This document shows positions 23,850-35,639 of a stretch of 64,000 bases of DNA, one piece after another. A program made the translations under genes and the position numbers. The notes beneath the pieces were generated by a model. The model had not been told where the DNA came from. It was given only the letters and a program-made list of their open reading frames with translations, and ran no database searches. Positions within the stretch are counted from its first letter, which is position 1, and each line of letters begins with the position of its first letter. Source of the DNA: Saururus chinensis (Eukaryota > Streptophyta > Magnoliopsida > Piperales > Saururaceae); the NCBI GenBank assembly GCA_035235625.1, contig CP141141.1:47019719-47083718 (forward strand). Reading direction: 5' to 3'.

Positions 23850-24480
23850 AACACTTGGGATTATTCTAAAACAAGTAGTAGAAGGATGCTTTCGAGTTGG
23901 ACTAAAAATAAAATATTTTATTAGGTATTTGCCTAGTATATATGTCCATTTACATTTTGTATTTGATCCTCACAATTTATTTGCAACAAACATAAGTTGA
24001 ATGATATTAGTCTTTAACTTTAATAATATTTGAAATAGTGAATAACAAATATTTATTGGTGAATTTTTATCACATTTAAAAAAGTATAATAGATAATAAT
24101 TATCTAATTAATTAACTAATTATTATTAAATAAAACAGTTATAGAAGTACCTATAATGTTAACTTAATAAAATAATTATGAATATATTTTTTAAAATAAT
24201 TATAATAATATAATACCTTATACCGTTGTATCATTCCATTAACAACCTTAATTATGAAGAGGACTTGCAATTTTATAAGGTCCGTAGGAGCTAGGTCCCG
24301 GAACATCCAAAAGCGTAGTATCAGTTTAACAGACCGGGTAAATCCGCCCGTATAACCTCCCATGTATAACGTGGGGTCCACCAAATCCAACTGCCCACTT
24401 GGTAATAATGTGTTCTCGAAACTTTCCCTTTCTAAACGCCGCGGTGAAGCCAAACCGTGAACCCACTTGGAAAAGAGAGG
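23850..24480. other. Intergenic, upstream of the TOM1-like gene
   Basis: Very AT-rich to about 24230, then normal composition. No gene is supported; the last ~100 bp (purine-rich GAAAAGAGAGG runs) may belong to the promoter or leader of the next gene. Confidence 0.45.
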
Positions 24481-25005
24481 AAAAGAAAAGAGAAGAAAGG
24501 AAAAGCAAAGGGAAAAGCGATTAGGCTGCCAAAGCTAACGAGTAATTGACTGATGAGATGCGGAGCCATGAGTGTGAAGAAGAGCTAGCTGACCTGTCTC
24601 TGAGATACCCGGAAAAGCCGCGGACAGCGTGGCGCGGAAACATCGGGAACCACCCTGTCCTCATGCTGTCCTACCCCCACCACCCCACCTTTCTTTTAAG
24701 CTTTCCGCCCGCTCCACCGCCCATGGTGGCGGTGCCCCCTGCTGCTGCTCCGCCTGCTAGGCTTATCTGCTTAATCTGAACGCAAAGAGTGTCCTCATCT
24801 AGCTTTCACTCGGAGCGCGCCCGCCCGCCCGCCCACCATCCCTAACTCCCTAACTGCAACCTCTTCCATCTTTGGTCTTCGCCCGCAGCCGGGGATCTTG
24901 CTCTGCCACTTCAGTGATCCGTTTAGGTTTTATTGCCCGCTTTTTGCGCCTGCCAACTTTCGTCCTCATCGGAACAGAACTCCCGTCGCCCGTCTTATCT
25001 GGCAG

Positions 25006-26405
25006 GTGCGTGAACCCGGTGCTTTGACTCACTGATTGACGACATCGTTGGTATTTGTCGTGATTGATGTCCGCATTTTAGTACTTCTTTTTTATTCATT
25101 CGGAGCTTTAGTTTGTCGAGCTGTTCCTTTTTTTGTTTTTGGATTTTATGAGCTGGGGAAAGTGTTGCCGGGGACAAGTTGTCGAAAATTTGCATTTCCC
25201 GTTCTGGTATCTGGTCGGCGAATGAAATCTTTCTGCAAATGTCTTCTCTTTATTCTTTTTGGAGTCCCATACTGACTCTTTGCGAGAAATTATTACTCGA
25301 TTCTTTCGTCACTCGTGATTATGCTAAATCTGTATTTTGTGGTTCTAAATTGATTTTCTTTGATTCTCCTTTTTTCCAAACTAGATCAATATATATATTA
25401 GCGAACAAAACGCGTTTATATGTATCACCTGGTTTCACTAAAAGTTCACTTCTACGGCGGATTATAGGCCCTCACTGAGAAAATTGTTTTCATAATCGAG
25501 GAAACTAATTATTGTTATTATTTAACTTATCGTTCCCCTTTGTTTTGGATTATTTGCAAGTTCTGTTGTCCAGATTGCTACCACTGTTATGAAGCTTTAA
25601 CAATAAAGCCGAACAAGCATTTACTTCCGAATTTCAGTTGGCTTTGCTAGCCAGTTAGGTACTTATTTAAACCCTAGTCGCCGTATACTGGTAAAACTCT
25701 TTGACCCTCTATATGTGTAGTCTTGTGGCTCATGAATGGTCATACCCGTTTTTCTTTTTCTCTCATATAAAGACCTTCGTGAAGTGTGTTATATCAAATG
25801 GGAGCTGGTTAGTCAAGTAGATGAAACAGATATGTCGAATGTACATATATTGGAATTTGAATTTTTTGCATGATAATTTATTGACGAGATTTTATTGTGG
25901 TGTCACCTGACCTGCTTTATGGAAAATTTCAATTCAATTCCTTTTTTCTTCCCTTGACACTTTACTCTCTGACACAGTAGTTTCCGTTGTGTGTTGGATT
26001 TGTGTGAGACTCTTAGTATATGGATTTATTTTTTTCTTTTATGTACATTATTTTTCTGAGTTCAACTCATATATGTTACTTGGCTTTGGATGCCTTTAGG
26101 TGGTAAGTACAGAGGCTGAGTTTTGGTCATTCATCAGTGGATTAATGTCTTTAAAGAAAAATGCTTGAGTGACGTGAAGTTTCATACAACAAAACTCTAC
26201 TTCATCATTTCACACCATTGATGAGTGGGGCCCATAAAAGTGAGCCCCACTCATGAATGGTGTGAAAACAATGAAGTAGAGTTTTGACGTGTGAAACTTC
26301 ACGTCACAATAGCATTACTCATGTTTAAAAGTGTAATATGACATTTACTTTGTGTTTGTGGGAATTGATATCTGAAATGTTCTTATACATTTCTTAATAT
26401 TGCAG
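25006..26405 (+). other. Probable 5'UTR intron of the TOM1-like gene
   Basis: A donor CTGGCAG|GTGCGTG at 25006 follows a CT-rich leader, and an acceptor TTGCAG lies at 26405, about 80 nt before the start codon; another usable acceptor (GTGCAG) lies at about 26445. The leader exon would be in 24.8-25.0 kb. A fold-back element occupies the 3' part of this intron. Confidence 0.55.
26169..26307. mobile_element. Fold-back MITE in the 5'UTR intron
   Basis: A 139-bp inverted repeat. The left arm GTGACGTGAAGTTTCATACA... and the right arm ending ...TGTGAAACTTCACGTCAC match over ~64 bp each with only a few differences, around a ~12-bp loop (CCATAAAAGTGA). Paired words include AAAACTCTACTTCAT / ATGAAGTAGAGTTTT and GATGAGTGGGGC / GCCCCACTCATG. 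It ends ~100 bp before the proposed acceptor at 26405. The transposon superfamily is not clear; no TA or long target duplication stands out. Confidence 0.88.
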
Positions 26406-26485
26406 AATATATATAGAAGAAGAAGTTCAGTCCTGACGAGTGCAGGTGTTTGACTTTTCTTGAATTTCTTTATAAAAGAGGCCAG

Positions 26486-29400
26486 ATGGCATCCGAACTC
26501 GTGAAATCAGCAACGAGCGATAAACTCAAGGAGATGGATTGGGCAAAAAATATTGAAATATGTGAAGTAGCTGCGCATGATAAAGGGTATCTTATATGGC
26601 TAAATAGCTTCTGTTGTGAATCTGTTTTCAGTAATGTGGCAATATGCCTATTGTTAATTTTAGTAGTAATCTGTTATCTATTATTTCAATTAACAATTAT
26701 TTCGAACACAGAGCTGTGTTACTAGGTAAAATAGCCATTCCTTTTTTTTGTTACTGTGCGAATTTGGAAATTTGGTATTCAAAGTTGGTTTTTAAATTTT
26801 TGGAGATTGCATACTGATAAAACTACAGTTTTTTTGTTTTAAAAATGCATTTTCTGTGCCATCTTTGTGTTGCCAAATTTGACATGTAGGGAGAGGCATT
26901 GGTTTTGTAAAACTTATTATTTATCTAATTCATCCCCAATGTACTTCACCTTAGAAATTGGCCAGGAAATTACTTGTTATATATGCAAAATGTTGGTGAA
27001 TATGTGTAACTTTGCTATCCTGTGTTGTATTTATGGTATGAGTTTAAGGCTAGGCTACTTTATTCAATGTGGATGCCATTGTAGCTTGTTTAGGTCTGAT
27101 AATTTTCCATTAACTTTTTTCGCATCTAATATACAATGATTATTCTTTCAAGTCATCTGGTCAGACCCTTTCTGCATCCTCACTATGTGTATGCATATTC
27201 TACAGGCAGGCTAGAGATGTCATCAAAGCGATAAAGAAACGGTTAGAAAGTAAACATCCAAATACCCAACTCTTTGCTGTTATGGTAAGGGCTATCTTAT
27301 ACTGCCAATGAAATTTGTATCAGATAACATCAGTATGTAGTTGTCATGTTGCATGGTAAATTGCACTTAATTTTTTTTTCATGCAATTGCTCTTTCTTCC
27401 CTTTTTTCATTAAAATGATTTTAAATCGATGTCTTGTGCACTAGGGGTAGTCTATCCATCTCCTCCACAAGTAGTTCAGCTCATTATTTTGCATCAACTA
27501 AAGCCTTCCCGTGTTATTGCTATCCCTATCTAGCAAACTTAAGTGACAAATTAAAACCTTACTATTTGCAATATTACTTGTGCATTTTGTTGTGACATGA
27601 GGAGGTACATTTAAAAATTTCCAGTGCCTGTTGTAGTTTTATATCTTTCTCTAGATGTATAAAGAGCATGTAGAAGGTCTTTGAAAAATAAAAGGAAGCA
27701 TGTAGATGCTGTTTTTGCTGTCTATACTCGTTCCTGAACTTTGTGGTTTTATTCCACATTAAAAATAAATAGCCTTAAACAATGAATTATTAAAAGCAAT
27801 TTGTGAAAGGTTTCCTACATATTTTTTGACCATACATCTGTTCATTGTTTTGACAGTTGCTTGAGATGCTAATGAATAACTGTGGAGAACATATTCACCA
27901 ACAATTGATTGATACCGGAATTCTCCCAATACTGGTTAAGATTGTGAAGAAAAAGGTAATTGTGGTTTCTTGTCATCATATAAGCATCTTGAACTTTCTT
28001 GCTATCTGTTACAGATTTTATACAGTTATGATTAGCTAATCCCTCATAATGTTTCAGTCAGATCTCCCAGTGAGAGAGAAGATATTTCTACTCCTGGATG
28101 CCACACAAACATCACTTGGTGGAGCTTCTGGAAGGTTCCCTCAGTATTATGCTGCCTACTACGAATTGGTGGTAGGTCTACATACAATTTGTTTGTCATA
28201 AGTTTGTATTCAATACTTTGTCTTAAAATAAATCAGGCATCAAACAAACAGGGATTTTTTTTATTTAAGGTAATATAGAAATTTAATCCAATACGAGGTA
28301 ATTTTATTGCTTTAAAATCTTGGTTGAAAGGAGTACAGATAGTCTAATCGGAATTCTCAATACCCCTTGCAATGGTTAGTACATTATGCAGCTAGTCGTA
28401 ATTACCAATTTTATAATACAATTGAGAGAATTTAGGAGAAGTGCATCATGATATCTATTATATTCAGAGTCATATCTGGATTTCTCATCAGTAGATGCCT
28501 GTATTGTTATCTGAAATTGGAATGCCTTGCAGTGGTTGTCATTATGCAGCTACAATTTTTTAATACAATTGATAGAATTTAAGAGATGTGCATTATGACA
28601 TTTCATATATTCAACCTCATGTTTATAGGCATAGCCTAAGTTGTTCGTAACAAATTGTAGTTTCTCTACAGTGTGCTCGTGTACAATTTCCTCAGCGTGC
28701 ACCTCCAGTTCCTCCTGATCATGCTAGTACAAAGTCAAATGCAGATAACTTGCCTGTTAGAGAGCCTAATCCTCTAAGTCATGGACCTGTTGCTCAAAAA
28801 CCAGCCTCCCATGTTATACCTGATTCGAGGTATCAACCTTATTTTGCGATTATTTTTTTCATGCCAAGAGTGACATTTTTGTTAAATCCAAAAAAACGTG
28901 AGACTTTTAGTCTGCTGTTCTTCAAATGCAATTTGTAGCCACCCATATGTCTATTATGTTTTTAATGGAAAAAAACATGTGCGGTTGTTGATTGTTGTGT
29001 GCATGGATAACAAACGAATGCAAAACCAAAATGGTGGTCGTAAACAGCAAAAACCCTGCTCATCTGATAAAATAAGGACCCCTCCTCCCCCGAAAAAAAT
29101 TAAGACACACAAAACACGCATCCCCTCCTCTTGCCTTCTTGTGAGTTATTGAATTCCTCAGTCCCTTCCCAAGGTCTTTCTCTTGGGTAGATTGTCCTAG
29201 AACGCTCTCTTCGGATGTCTATGTTGAAGGATAATCTTATGTCTGCCCATCTAAATCCAGTTTGTCACAGTATCCGGGCAGCACCCTCATTTATCATGAT
29301 TCATGAGTCAGTAGCTTGTACTTCTATCAGAATTTGGTTACATATGTGTATGTATGTATATAATGACTTGTTCAATCCTTTATCAAATATGGCAAATTCA

Positions 29401-32400
29401 AAAAAATTTATTGAGTATTTTCTATTTCTTTATTTTTTTGTAGTGTTATATTCATGAATATGGAAGTTGTAAGTTTATTCATCTTAAAAATCTAGTAACT
29501 GAAATGAATGGTAGCTTCATTTTCTTTGATGAGCCAAAAACCTCAACACAAGCAATTGTCACCGCTGCAAAAAATGCTCCTTTTTAACCTGTTTTCTTAT
29601 TTTATTCATGCAGTGTTATTCAGAAAGCCAGTACTGGTATGGAAATTCTGAGGGAGGTGCTTAATGCTTTGGATCCCCAGCATCCTGAGGTATGGATGAG
29701 AAAGATTTCATTTACTTATCTTCCATTATCATTTTTTGATCTTACTGCTATATCTATCTCCAATTTTAATTTTGTCTTAGTAAGTTTCATCTTTCCTTGT
29801 CAGAATTGTATCCCAAGATCCATTGTTTCTGTTATCAGTTATTTTCTCTTATGATGGTGCACATTTTGATCTGTATGACAACTGCTTTATTTAAAAGAAA
29901 TATGAGCACTATTCTCCAAAGTGACATGAGGGCATAAACTTAAGTCTTTTGATCTTCATATTTCAAGCGTACATAGTGCGTTCACAGCTGATCTTGTAAT
30001 CGCTACAAACTCTTGCAGGGCGCGACAGATGAGTTCACATTAGATCTTGTTGAACAGTGTTCTTTTCAGAAGCAGAGATTAATGCATTTGGTGATGACAT
30101 GTCGGTAAGCCTCTCCCTCACTAGTGGAAGCGAAAAATAATAATGACTAGTAAGATAAACTTCTTACAGGTTTTTTTTTAAGTTTCACTGGCCTCTGTGT
30201 ATGGTTCATCTGGGTCAGGTTTAAGGGCATAATTCAAGTCACCACTAGTACTTTACCATCTCTTATTTGACTTGATTACCCCATGCCACCTGGTGTAGTT
30301 AGCTGATTTATGGGAGGTCCTTATATTACTATTTGGGACATTATATTGCTTATTGAGAATGGATGAAAGACATTGAGATAGATTGTACAGATGTATTATC
30401 ATAGAACTTGCTAGTGTTTACCCAGTATTTGCTCATGTTGTTGCAATTTATTGAGTCTCTTCCAAAAAGCACAACATTTTCCAATCATTAAATTGTATAC
30501 TCAAAGCTTGAGGAGAGTGTTAATGAAACACTGTATGCATGGAATTTAGTCCACTGGGTGTTTTAGATGACTTACGAATGACATTTTGTAATTCTTTCCT
30601 TCATATTAAATACTTTGTCAGCATACTAGGGTTTGCACACACACACACACACACTCTCTCTCCCATTATTGAACTCATCAAACTATTCAGTGGTTGGGAA
30701 ATTTGGAGTCTCATGGATGTGTTTTACACAGAAAATAGTTGAGGATAGAATGGGAGCGTACAAAAAGGAAAATGAGCCCCCTTCTACATAGTTGGTATAG
30801 TCAAAGGCGTAAACTAGCATTAAAAATTTGAGGCCTAGGCTGTTATCAGTCTTATGAGAGAGAGAGAGACTCCTTTCATGATAAGTTGGCATGATCAACA
30901 ATTTGAGCAACCTCCCATCCTTTCAGGTTGTATGAGAACCTATTTTCGTGAGAACTATCCTAAAGATGCAGTTAATTTGAACTTTTCCACAAATTTCTAT
31001 TTAAAGGATGTGCTTTATTTTCCTTGTAAACGGCACTGATCTGAATGTTCACATATATCTCGGTTTGCTAGAGTCATTATTAAAAAGTACCTCTCCAATC
31101 CATAATTAACTGGTACAGCATGATGAGATATCTTTTGTTGTGAGTTATGAATCTAAGGTGGGTGTATAACCTTGTATAGGCACCAAAAAACCATATGATA
31201 CTTGGAGTGCGCTCTGTATGAGTTGGCCATTTCTTACCTCATGAAGTGTTTGCTTGCCTGTGGTGTTCTGAAGAACTTAATGCTGTCCTAATGTCTATGA
31301 TACCCAGGGACGAGAAGTTGGTTTCCCAGGCAATTGAACTCAATGACCAGTTAGACAAATTACTTGCTAGACATGACGCACTTCTTTCAGTTCATACTAC
31401 CTCAATGACTAATATTGTTGACCGTGAAGATGAAGTAGAGGAACCGGATCAGCTGTTTAGAAGGTCTGTTGCTTTTTTATGTTTTCTAATACCTGCAATC
31501 TGTTACGATTGCTTTATTTACTCCCCAAGTTACCTGGCGACTAGTTACTTTATGTGAAGATTAAATTCCATGCACAATTCAAGAGATTGCAAGAAAGGTG
31601 TATCTAAGAACACTTTTGATGCTTGCTATCATAAGCTGCCAGGGATCTGCATTCCTTTCTACATTATTTCCCCTGGTCGTAACTTTTCACAAATGCCTAT
31701 TGATGGATGGATAATTTATGACTTTGTCTTGTTACTTGAGAAGACTAGTAACCTTCAATGGTGGTAAAATCTGGCTTGTCTTCCTTCCCAGTAGCCCTCT
31801 CGAAATCCCTAAATCTGGACAATGAAAAGAGGCTTAGTTAGGTTTGGGCATTAGCCTTGAATTCAGTGGATTCATGATAAGCATTCTACAAGAAATAGTT
31901 TAAAAACTAGTACAATATTATTCATTTTTGAAAGAGGAAAGAAACTAGTATTCATGCCCAAGCAGAATTGTTGGGTTCTGTGTAAGGCATGGAACAAACT
32001 GATTTTGACATTCAAAAATAAAAAAGATGATATCTGCAGATAAATTCAAATTGTATTAAGCTTATGCCCTGGTTCCTCTCTAGCAAAATAACTGTTTCCG
32101 GTTGTATTATTGTCATTATAGAGGTACTGCATTTCTGCTTTGCAATCAGAATTTCATTGGTTTCATGCTGCTTACAATTAAGTCAAACGAGGAAAATTAC
32201 TCAATGCCAATTTCATCAATTAATTGACCTTAGGATGGGAATGTTTCCTGCCTATTGCATAAGTTATTGATTCGATGGCAGTTATCTCCTTGTCTTAAAA
32301 GCTAAGCCTGTCTTGCTGCTTGCAATCATCATTCTGTAGAGCTGCTAAATCCAATGTGCTGCTTAAGCGATGAAATGGCGGGCATGTGGCTTATCATGAG

Positions 32401-32929
32401 AGAACATTTACATTGCAATCTCAGTTAGTGCCTGCTGTACCTCTTAAATGCAAGTATTTTGTATTACACATGCAATAACATGGATTTTAAATTAGGTCTT
32501 TTAATTCCAGAATCTGCTGCGATACTTTTGTTAATTGGGACTGTTGCTGATCTTCCTTAACCATCTCTTGCTTGCTATTGGTATAACATCAACTAAATTT
32601 CTACTTGGTCTTCTAGACTGCGAAAGGGAAAAGCTTGTATTAATGACCAACCAGAAAATTATCCAGATTCAAGAGGATCTGTTAATCAAGAAATGCTGCA
32701 TCGGCCGCTTATTCGACCACTCTGTCTAGAGCCGCCATCACAGTTAAACGGTTCAAGTCCTCCAGCTGCTGTTGCAATTCCTCCACCACCTGCTAAGCAT
32801 GTTGAGAGGGAGAAGTACTTTAAAGAGAAGAAAGTGGAGAGTACAACCTTGGCTGGTCACATGCGACGTCTTTCACTGAATAGTAATGGGAGCAGCTCAC
32901 AAAGTGGAAGCATCGAGTTCAGTGAGTGA
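26486..32929 (+). CDS. TOL: TOM1-like VHS-GAT protein (TOL)
   Basis: Plant TOL proteins are ubiquitin-binding ESCRT-0 substitutes that sort ubiquitinated plasma-membrane proteins (e.g. auxin carriers) towards the vacuole. Nine exons join in frame: 26486-26586, 27206-27284, 27857-27955, 28058-28171, 28672-28829, 29614-29689, 30019-30104, 31308-31463, 32617-32929, giving 393 residues. Residues ~9-131 form the VHS domain ([72 protein letters not shown]). Residues ~180-280 form the GAT domain ([48 protein letters not shown]). Next comes the conserved [15 protein letters not shown], then a Pro-rich tail ([19 protein letters not shown]). The short tail puts it near Arabidopsis TOL3/4/5 by my recollection. 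It is convergent with the FAF-like gene. ATG at 26486 starts directly on the conserved N-terminus. Confidence 0.93.
30636..30664. repeat. (CA)n(CT)n microsatellite in a TOL intron
   Basis: About nine CA units run directly into CT units inside the intron between exons 7 and 8 of the TOM1-like gene. Confidence 0.9.
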
Positions 32930-34085
32930 GTTCTTTGTCAGTTGGCTGTAAATTCACGTGTTTTTTTTCAATTGTTTGTATCATTTGGCTTATTGACACT
33001 CGGGGGGGTCCAAGATTGTATCAGTTAGGAACTTGGAAGCCATGTCAACACCAATCATCTTTAATTTATGAAGGGTTTTACTGCAAATATTGGACGTGTT
33101 AGGAAATGTGTCGGGGTTCTTTGTTTCATGCTGTTAGATCCAGCAAGACGATCAGGTTTAACAGCTTCCGGTCTCCAGTGGAGTGAGCGTGTCTCGACAA
33201 ACTCTGGTGGTTCGAGCACTAAGAAATACCATATCATGCTCTTCTACAGAGGGTTGTGATATATGCAAGGCAGGAGGCTAGCTAACTTATTACTAGGGGT
33301 TGGACGCGAAAGGGAACAAGGTTTCATCTCCAACTAAAGGGCATTGGCCGTACTCCAGAAAGCTGAACGGTTGCAAAAATTGGTCTCTCAGGTCATTATA
33401 TGAACATGTCAATTTAGGTGAAGAACATGGTGTTGCATGTGCAGAACCGAAAAATCCTGTATTTTTGGATCTAAGAACCAAATATCCTGATAGCTCTCAC
33501 ATGCAAGGCCTAACGAAGCGAGTGGACGGAAACATACACAGCACTTAGTTTCCACTCTGGAAAATTGTTTGACTTTAAAGCTTCTGCTTTCCATCAATAA
33601 TAGAGTCTGGCTGGCATTGATGTTAGATAGGGGGTTGGCAATCACGGATCCTCGGAACATAAAATTCACAACTTCAAAGAGGAACGAGAGTAATGGTCAT
33701 GGAACGAGCTTATTCTTTATTCATCTCGCCGTGAATGAAACTGTTACAGAGTGATGAGGCTACACTTGCCCACTACCTACCCCACAGTTACCAAAAGGTA
33801 CTAGAGGTGTAGGGAATTGGTCTTGGCAACCGGGAAAAAAAAACGTGTGTCCAGCAGTGGAAGACACACGCATCAAACCCATTATCCCGTCAAAAATATC
33901 AGCTATTTGTCTTACACAGGGATTCTCCTAGTAAGTATACCTCCCAGATTAGTATCTTGAGATGAATGAAATCCCCCACATGCGCAATGCATACATATAA
34001 TTATACATTATTCATTTACTTTTTCTATGTAATAATATTTTTTTTTGCTAGAAATATAAATAATATACTTGTAATATCAATATGG
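32930..34085. other. Convergent 3' region between TOL and the FAF-like gene
   Basis: This should hold the 3'UTR of TOL and, near 33.95-34.09 kb, that of the FAF-like gene. Open frames here (e.g. 33300-33548, 33409-33669 minus) have no family resemblance and overlap on both strands, so I treat them as noise. Confidence 0.5.
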
Positions 34086-34090
34086 ATTGA

Positions 34091-35329
34091 TCAGATGGTG
34101 GCAATGCATTTGGGCACCCAAACCAGTAGGTGACTAGTAGACTCCTTGCACCCAGCTGCTCTGCGCTCCTTAGAGCCTTCCACATACATATGCTTGTTGC
34201 TCAGGAGGTGAGTGGGAGGTGAGATGGCCCTGCTGCTCTTCAAACCGGTCTCATAAGATTCAGAAGCCCTGGCCAGATGTGGAAGCACCGAAGGCCTCTC
34301 TGGGACCACCCTCATGGTCTCCTCCTCCTCTTCCACCTCCTCCGCTGCCCCATCCTCCTCCTTGTGGTTGCTGGACGATGAATTCAACGGAATGCCATTG
34401 ATGAGCTTGTTCATCACCAGACTGGGGCCTAACACTCCCACCTCTGCCGCTTCAAGCTGACGATCTTCAGCTGCTTCTCCTCCTTTCAGTGATTCCGTCT
34501 CCTTCATTGGCTCCACTGTTGCTTCTGCTTCATCATCATCTATTTCTGCTTCCTCTTTGGCATTTGCAGCTGGGACCCGGGCTATGGTGAGGAGAAGCCG
34601 GCCATCTTGGCGCTCGGCCCGGAGGCAACTCTGTGAGGGGACCGGGACGGCCTCGACTAGCAGTCGGCCGTCCTGGCGACGGCTCCGCATGTGGATCCGG
34701 GACCCGTCGGGCGGGGCGATGGAGGGCAGAGGAGGAGGCAAGTCTCTCTTGGGGGACCTTATCAGCTGCACCTGCACCTTCTTATTTTCCCCTCTCTCCG
34801 ACCGAGCGTTGTCTTTCTCCTCTTCGAAATTGAACGAGAACCCATCGGACCCCGTCTCGGACCCGAGGCTCTCCGTGCATATCTCCAGGCTCTTCTGGCT
34901 GAGCGAGCTAGACGACTTCTTCATCAGCGGGTGGACGTAAGGCGGGGGAGGAGGTGCGGAGTTGGAGTCTTCTTTCTTGGATTGGATCGAGCTCCATATA
35001 TCGAACTGGCTGGGCCTGTCTAGGTCCTTCATGAACTTCCTTCGCTTTTCTTCGTACTCTTCATCTTCTTCTGAAGAAGAGGATTCATTGTCAGCGTTAG
35101 TGGTAGAGAACTCTTGTGAGGGGATCTTCTTCAGGGTCTGGGCTTGCAGCCACTTCCTGGACGACATGTCGGCTGAGAAAGTCCTTCGAAATGATGGCCT
35201 CGCTTGCTTGTCGCCGGAGACTCTCAGGATGGAGCCGATGCCTTGCTTCTCGCTGCTCTTCATCCCTTCTTCCGATGTCAGAAAGGCAGAGGAGCATGAT
35301 GAACGGGATCCCTTGCTCTGACTCGTCAT
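34091..35329 (-). CDS. FANTASTIC FOUR-like (FAF-like) protein
   Basis: FAF proteins are plant-specific; Arabidopsis FAFs modulate shoot meristem size through the CLV3-WUS loop, and larger FAF-like members are annotated as chloroplastic. The intronless CDS encodes 412 residues. It carries the diagnostic FAF core at ~195-250: DLPPPLPSI, then HMRSRRQDGRLLVEAVPVPSQ, then a second AERQDGRLLLTIARV. Other family traits are DIWSSIQSKK (~110-119), the acidic Ser-rich run SSSSEEDEEYEEKRRKF (~83), and a Glu-rich stretch after residue 325. This length and the DIWSSI motif match the long FAF-like group rather than the short FAF1-4. The start at 35329 is the first ATG after the leader splice. A 117-bp 5'UTR intron is likely at 35357-35473 (donor CTGAG|GTTAGT, acceptor TTCATAG). 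Confidence 0.9.
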   Translation of the reverse strand: MTSQSKGSRSSCSSAFLTSEEGMKSSEKQGIGSILRVSGDKQARPSFRRTFSADMSSRKWLQAQTLKKIPSQEFSTTNADNESSSSEEDEEYEEKRRKFMKDLDRPSQFDIWSSIQSKKEDSNSAPPPPPYVHPLMKKSSSSLSQKSLEICTESLGSETGSDGFSFNFEEEKDNARSERGENKKVQVQLIRSPKRDLPPPLPSIAPPDGSRIHMRSRRQDGRLLVEAVPVPSQSCLRAERQDGRLLLTIARVPAANAKEEAEIDDDEAEATVEPMKETESLKGGEAAEDRQLEAAEVGVLGPSLVMNKLINGIPLNSSSSNHKEEDGAAEEVEEEEETMRVVPERPSVLPHLARASESYETGLKSSRAISPPTHLLSNKHMYVEGSKERRAAGCKESTSHLLVWVPKCIATI

Positions 35330-35615
35330 AGTAGAAGAGAGCTTGATTGCTTCTATCTATGAACATAAAGAAAAGAAAGTCAAAGACATATAAAGCAGAA
35401 GCTAAATAGGCAAACACCATGCAACATGCACACGAAAATAAAAGGGAGGACTTTGTGTTTGTGTATAACTAACCTCAGACAGTAAAAGGCGTACAATCAG
35501 AATGGAGGAGGGAAGCAAGAGGAGAAAGCCGAAGCAGCTGCACTCTGCACTACTTGTTGAAGAGGGAAAGATAATCGAAGAGGCCCTGGCAGATAACCAA
35601 CGAAGCGTGGGGTGG

Positions 35616-35623
35616 TATTTATA
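35616..35623 (-). promoter_or_regulatory. TATA box of the FAF-like gene
   Basis: TATAAATA on the minus strand, ~290 bp upstream of the start codon. With a 117-bp leader intron this leaves a spliced 5'UTR of ~140 nt if transcription starts ~30 bp downstream, which is a normal arrangement. Confidence 0.6.
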
Positions 35624-35639
35624 GGTGCTAATAAGCTCA

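Noticed and set aside
34557-35321. Several plus-strand frames of 110-127 codons opposite the FAF-like gene
   Set aside because: They are antisense shadows of a continuous 412-codon CDS with clear family motifs.
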